The position numbers and the translations under genes are program-made. The notes beneath the pieces were generated by a model. It was not told the DNA's origin, ran no database searches, and was given only the letters and a program-made list of their open reading frames with translations. A stretch of DNA of 64,000 nucleotides, from the NCBI GenBank assembly GCA_013396655.1, contig WBMV01009271.1, forward strand, positions 1,212,314 through 1,276,313, given 5' to 3'. This stretch comes from Campylorhamphus procurvoides. Taxonomy: Eukaryota > Chordata > Aves > Passeriformes > Dendrocolaptidae. Every line of letters begins with the position of its first letter. The first letter of the stretch is position 1. This document shows positions 63,201 through 64,000 of this stretch, piece after piece.

Positions 63201-64000
63201 TTATGTTTGCTCAAAGTTCACTCAATAGTTAACAGTAACTTAACAATTGGTGCATTTCATGTACGGATTACAGCATTTGGAACTAGATGTATGAAATTGC
63301 CTCTGAGTCATTTGAGGGTCAAATCTATAGCTCACCATCTGTCCTCATAGGACATCTGTATCACTTTCCCTAAACTATTAGCAAAGGATGACAAATCTGT
63401 TTTCATTTATCATCCCCTTTGTCAAGGTGCTCTAAATGGTGTCTCATAAAAGCATTTCATAAACTGACGTTACAGAATCTGACTGGATGTAAATGATACG
63501 GACAGGTGTATTTTCCATACTTGGACAATCTTGAGACATGGGCTCACAGGAATCTCACGAGGTTCAACAAGACCAAGTGCAATGTGCTGCACCTGGGTCA
63601 GGGCAACCCCCTGTATCACGGCAGTCTGAAGGACAAACACACCAAGAGCAGCCCTGCCAAGAATGACTCGGGTTCTGTTTGATGAGAGCCTGGACAGGAG
63701 CTGACAATGTGTGCTGGCAGCCAGAAAGGAAATTGTATCTTGGGCTGCATCAAAAGCAACATGGCTAGCAGGTCACGTAAATTCTGCCCCTTTAACTCTG
63801 CTCTCGTGAGACCCCACCTTTGGGGCAACTTAATTGTGGCCTTCCAGTACGTGAAGGGTGCGTGTAAGAGAGCTGGAGAGAGATTTTACACCTGGGCATA
63901 GAGTGATAGGACAAGGGTGAATGGCTTCAAACTCTAAGAAAGTAGGTTTATATTAGATATTAGGAAGAAATTCTTTACTGTGAGGATGATGAGACACTGG
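60300..64000 (+). other. VTG1: Vitellogenin intron 13 (incomplete), no further exon seen
   Basis: At least 3.7 kb follow the exon-13 donor without a sequence I can match to the next vitellogenin segment, which should begin the next lipovitellin beta-sheet. The simplest reading is a long intron enlarged by a CR1 insertion near its visible end. The alternative is that the gene is broken downstream, which the window cannot decide. Confidence 0.65.
63518..64000 (+). mobile_element. CR1 LINE, 3' region, running off the window
   Basis: Typical avian CR1 blocks appear in + orientation: TTCAACAAGACCAAGTGCAA, TGCTGCACCTGGGTCAGGGC, TGGGCTGCATCAAAAGCAAC, GTGAGACCCCACCT, CTTCCAGTACGTGAAGGGTG, GATATTAGGAAGAAATTCTT and TGAGGATGATGAGACACTGG. 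Compared with the usual order, sequence between the GACCCCACCT block and the GGCCTTCCAG block (near 63818-63842) is missing, so the copy carries an internal deletion. The 64-codon frame at 63707-63901 is repeat-derived and degenerate. Confidence 0.9.

Noticed and set aside
63707..63901. 64-codon frame at the window end
   Set aside because: Derived from the 3' region of the CR1 element; not a host gene.

Overview
The window is vertebrate nuclear DNA, almost certainly from a bird. The evidence is spliced exons with canonical GT-AG borders, several CR1 LINE fragments of avian type, AT-rich non-coding sequence, and a vitellogenin gene, a yolk-protein family lost in placental and marsupial mammals. 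The species cannot be named from the sequence. Three isolated N calls (8330, 21783, 34979) show it is an assembly product.

Layout. Positions 1-11010 hold the 3' end of the adhesion GPCR gene ADGRL4 (formerly ELTD1) on the + strand: a long intron, then the last three coding exons (8714-8805, 10380-10548, 10948-11010), followed by a probable 3' UTR to about 12.4 kb. Positions 12.4-44.3 kb are a roughly 32-kb intergenic stretch with CR1 fragments, simple repeats, one small GC/CpG-rich island (about 24.42-24.76 kb) and no protein gene I can defend. From 44974 onward, also on the + strand, lies the 5' third of a vitellogenin gene: 13 intact exons ending at 60299 and encoding the first 636 residues (signal peptide, lipovitellin beta-barrel and most of the helical domain). 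The rest of the gene (remaining lipovitellin sheets, phosvitin, von Willebrand D-like tail) is not in the window. The last 3.7 kb looks like a long intron and ends inside a CR1 element.

The pairing of ADGRL4 with a vitellogenin is the known conserved synteny of the bird VTG1 (VIT1) locus, so VTG1 is the best call. The signal peptide, however, resembles chicken VTG2 more closely.

The two genes have no obvious functional link. ADGRL4 is an endothelial receptor, while vitellogenin is made in the liver of laying females under oestrogen. The most interesting non-coding signals bear on that hormone control: a 12/13 match to the oestrogen response element about 0.59 kb upstream of the ATG, a cluster of four nuclear-receptor half-sites about 5.1 kb upstream that includes a 12/13 match to the Xenopus vitellogenin A2 element, and a compact TATA promoter with a near-palindrome and liver-factor-like sites. 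I found no convincing wholly new system. No RNA genes, CRISPR arrays or complete mobile elements were recognised.
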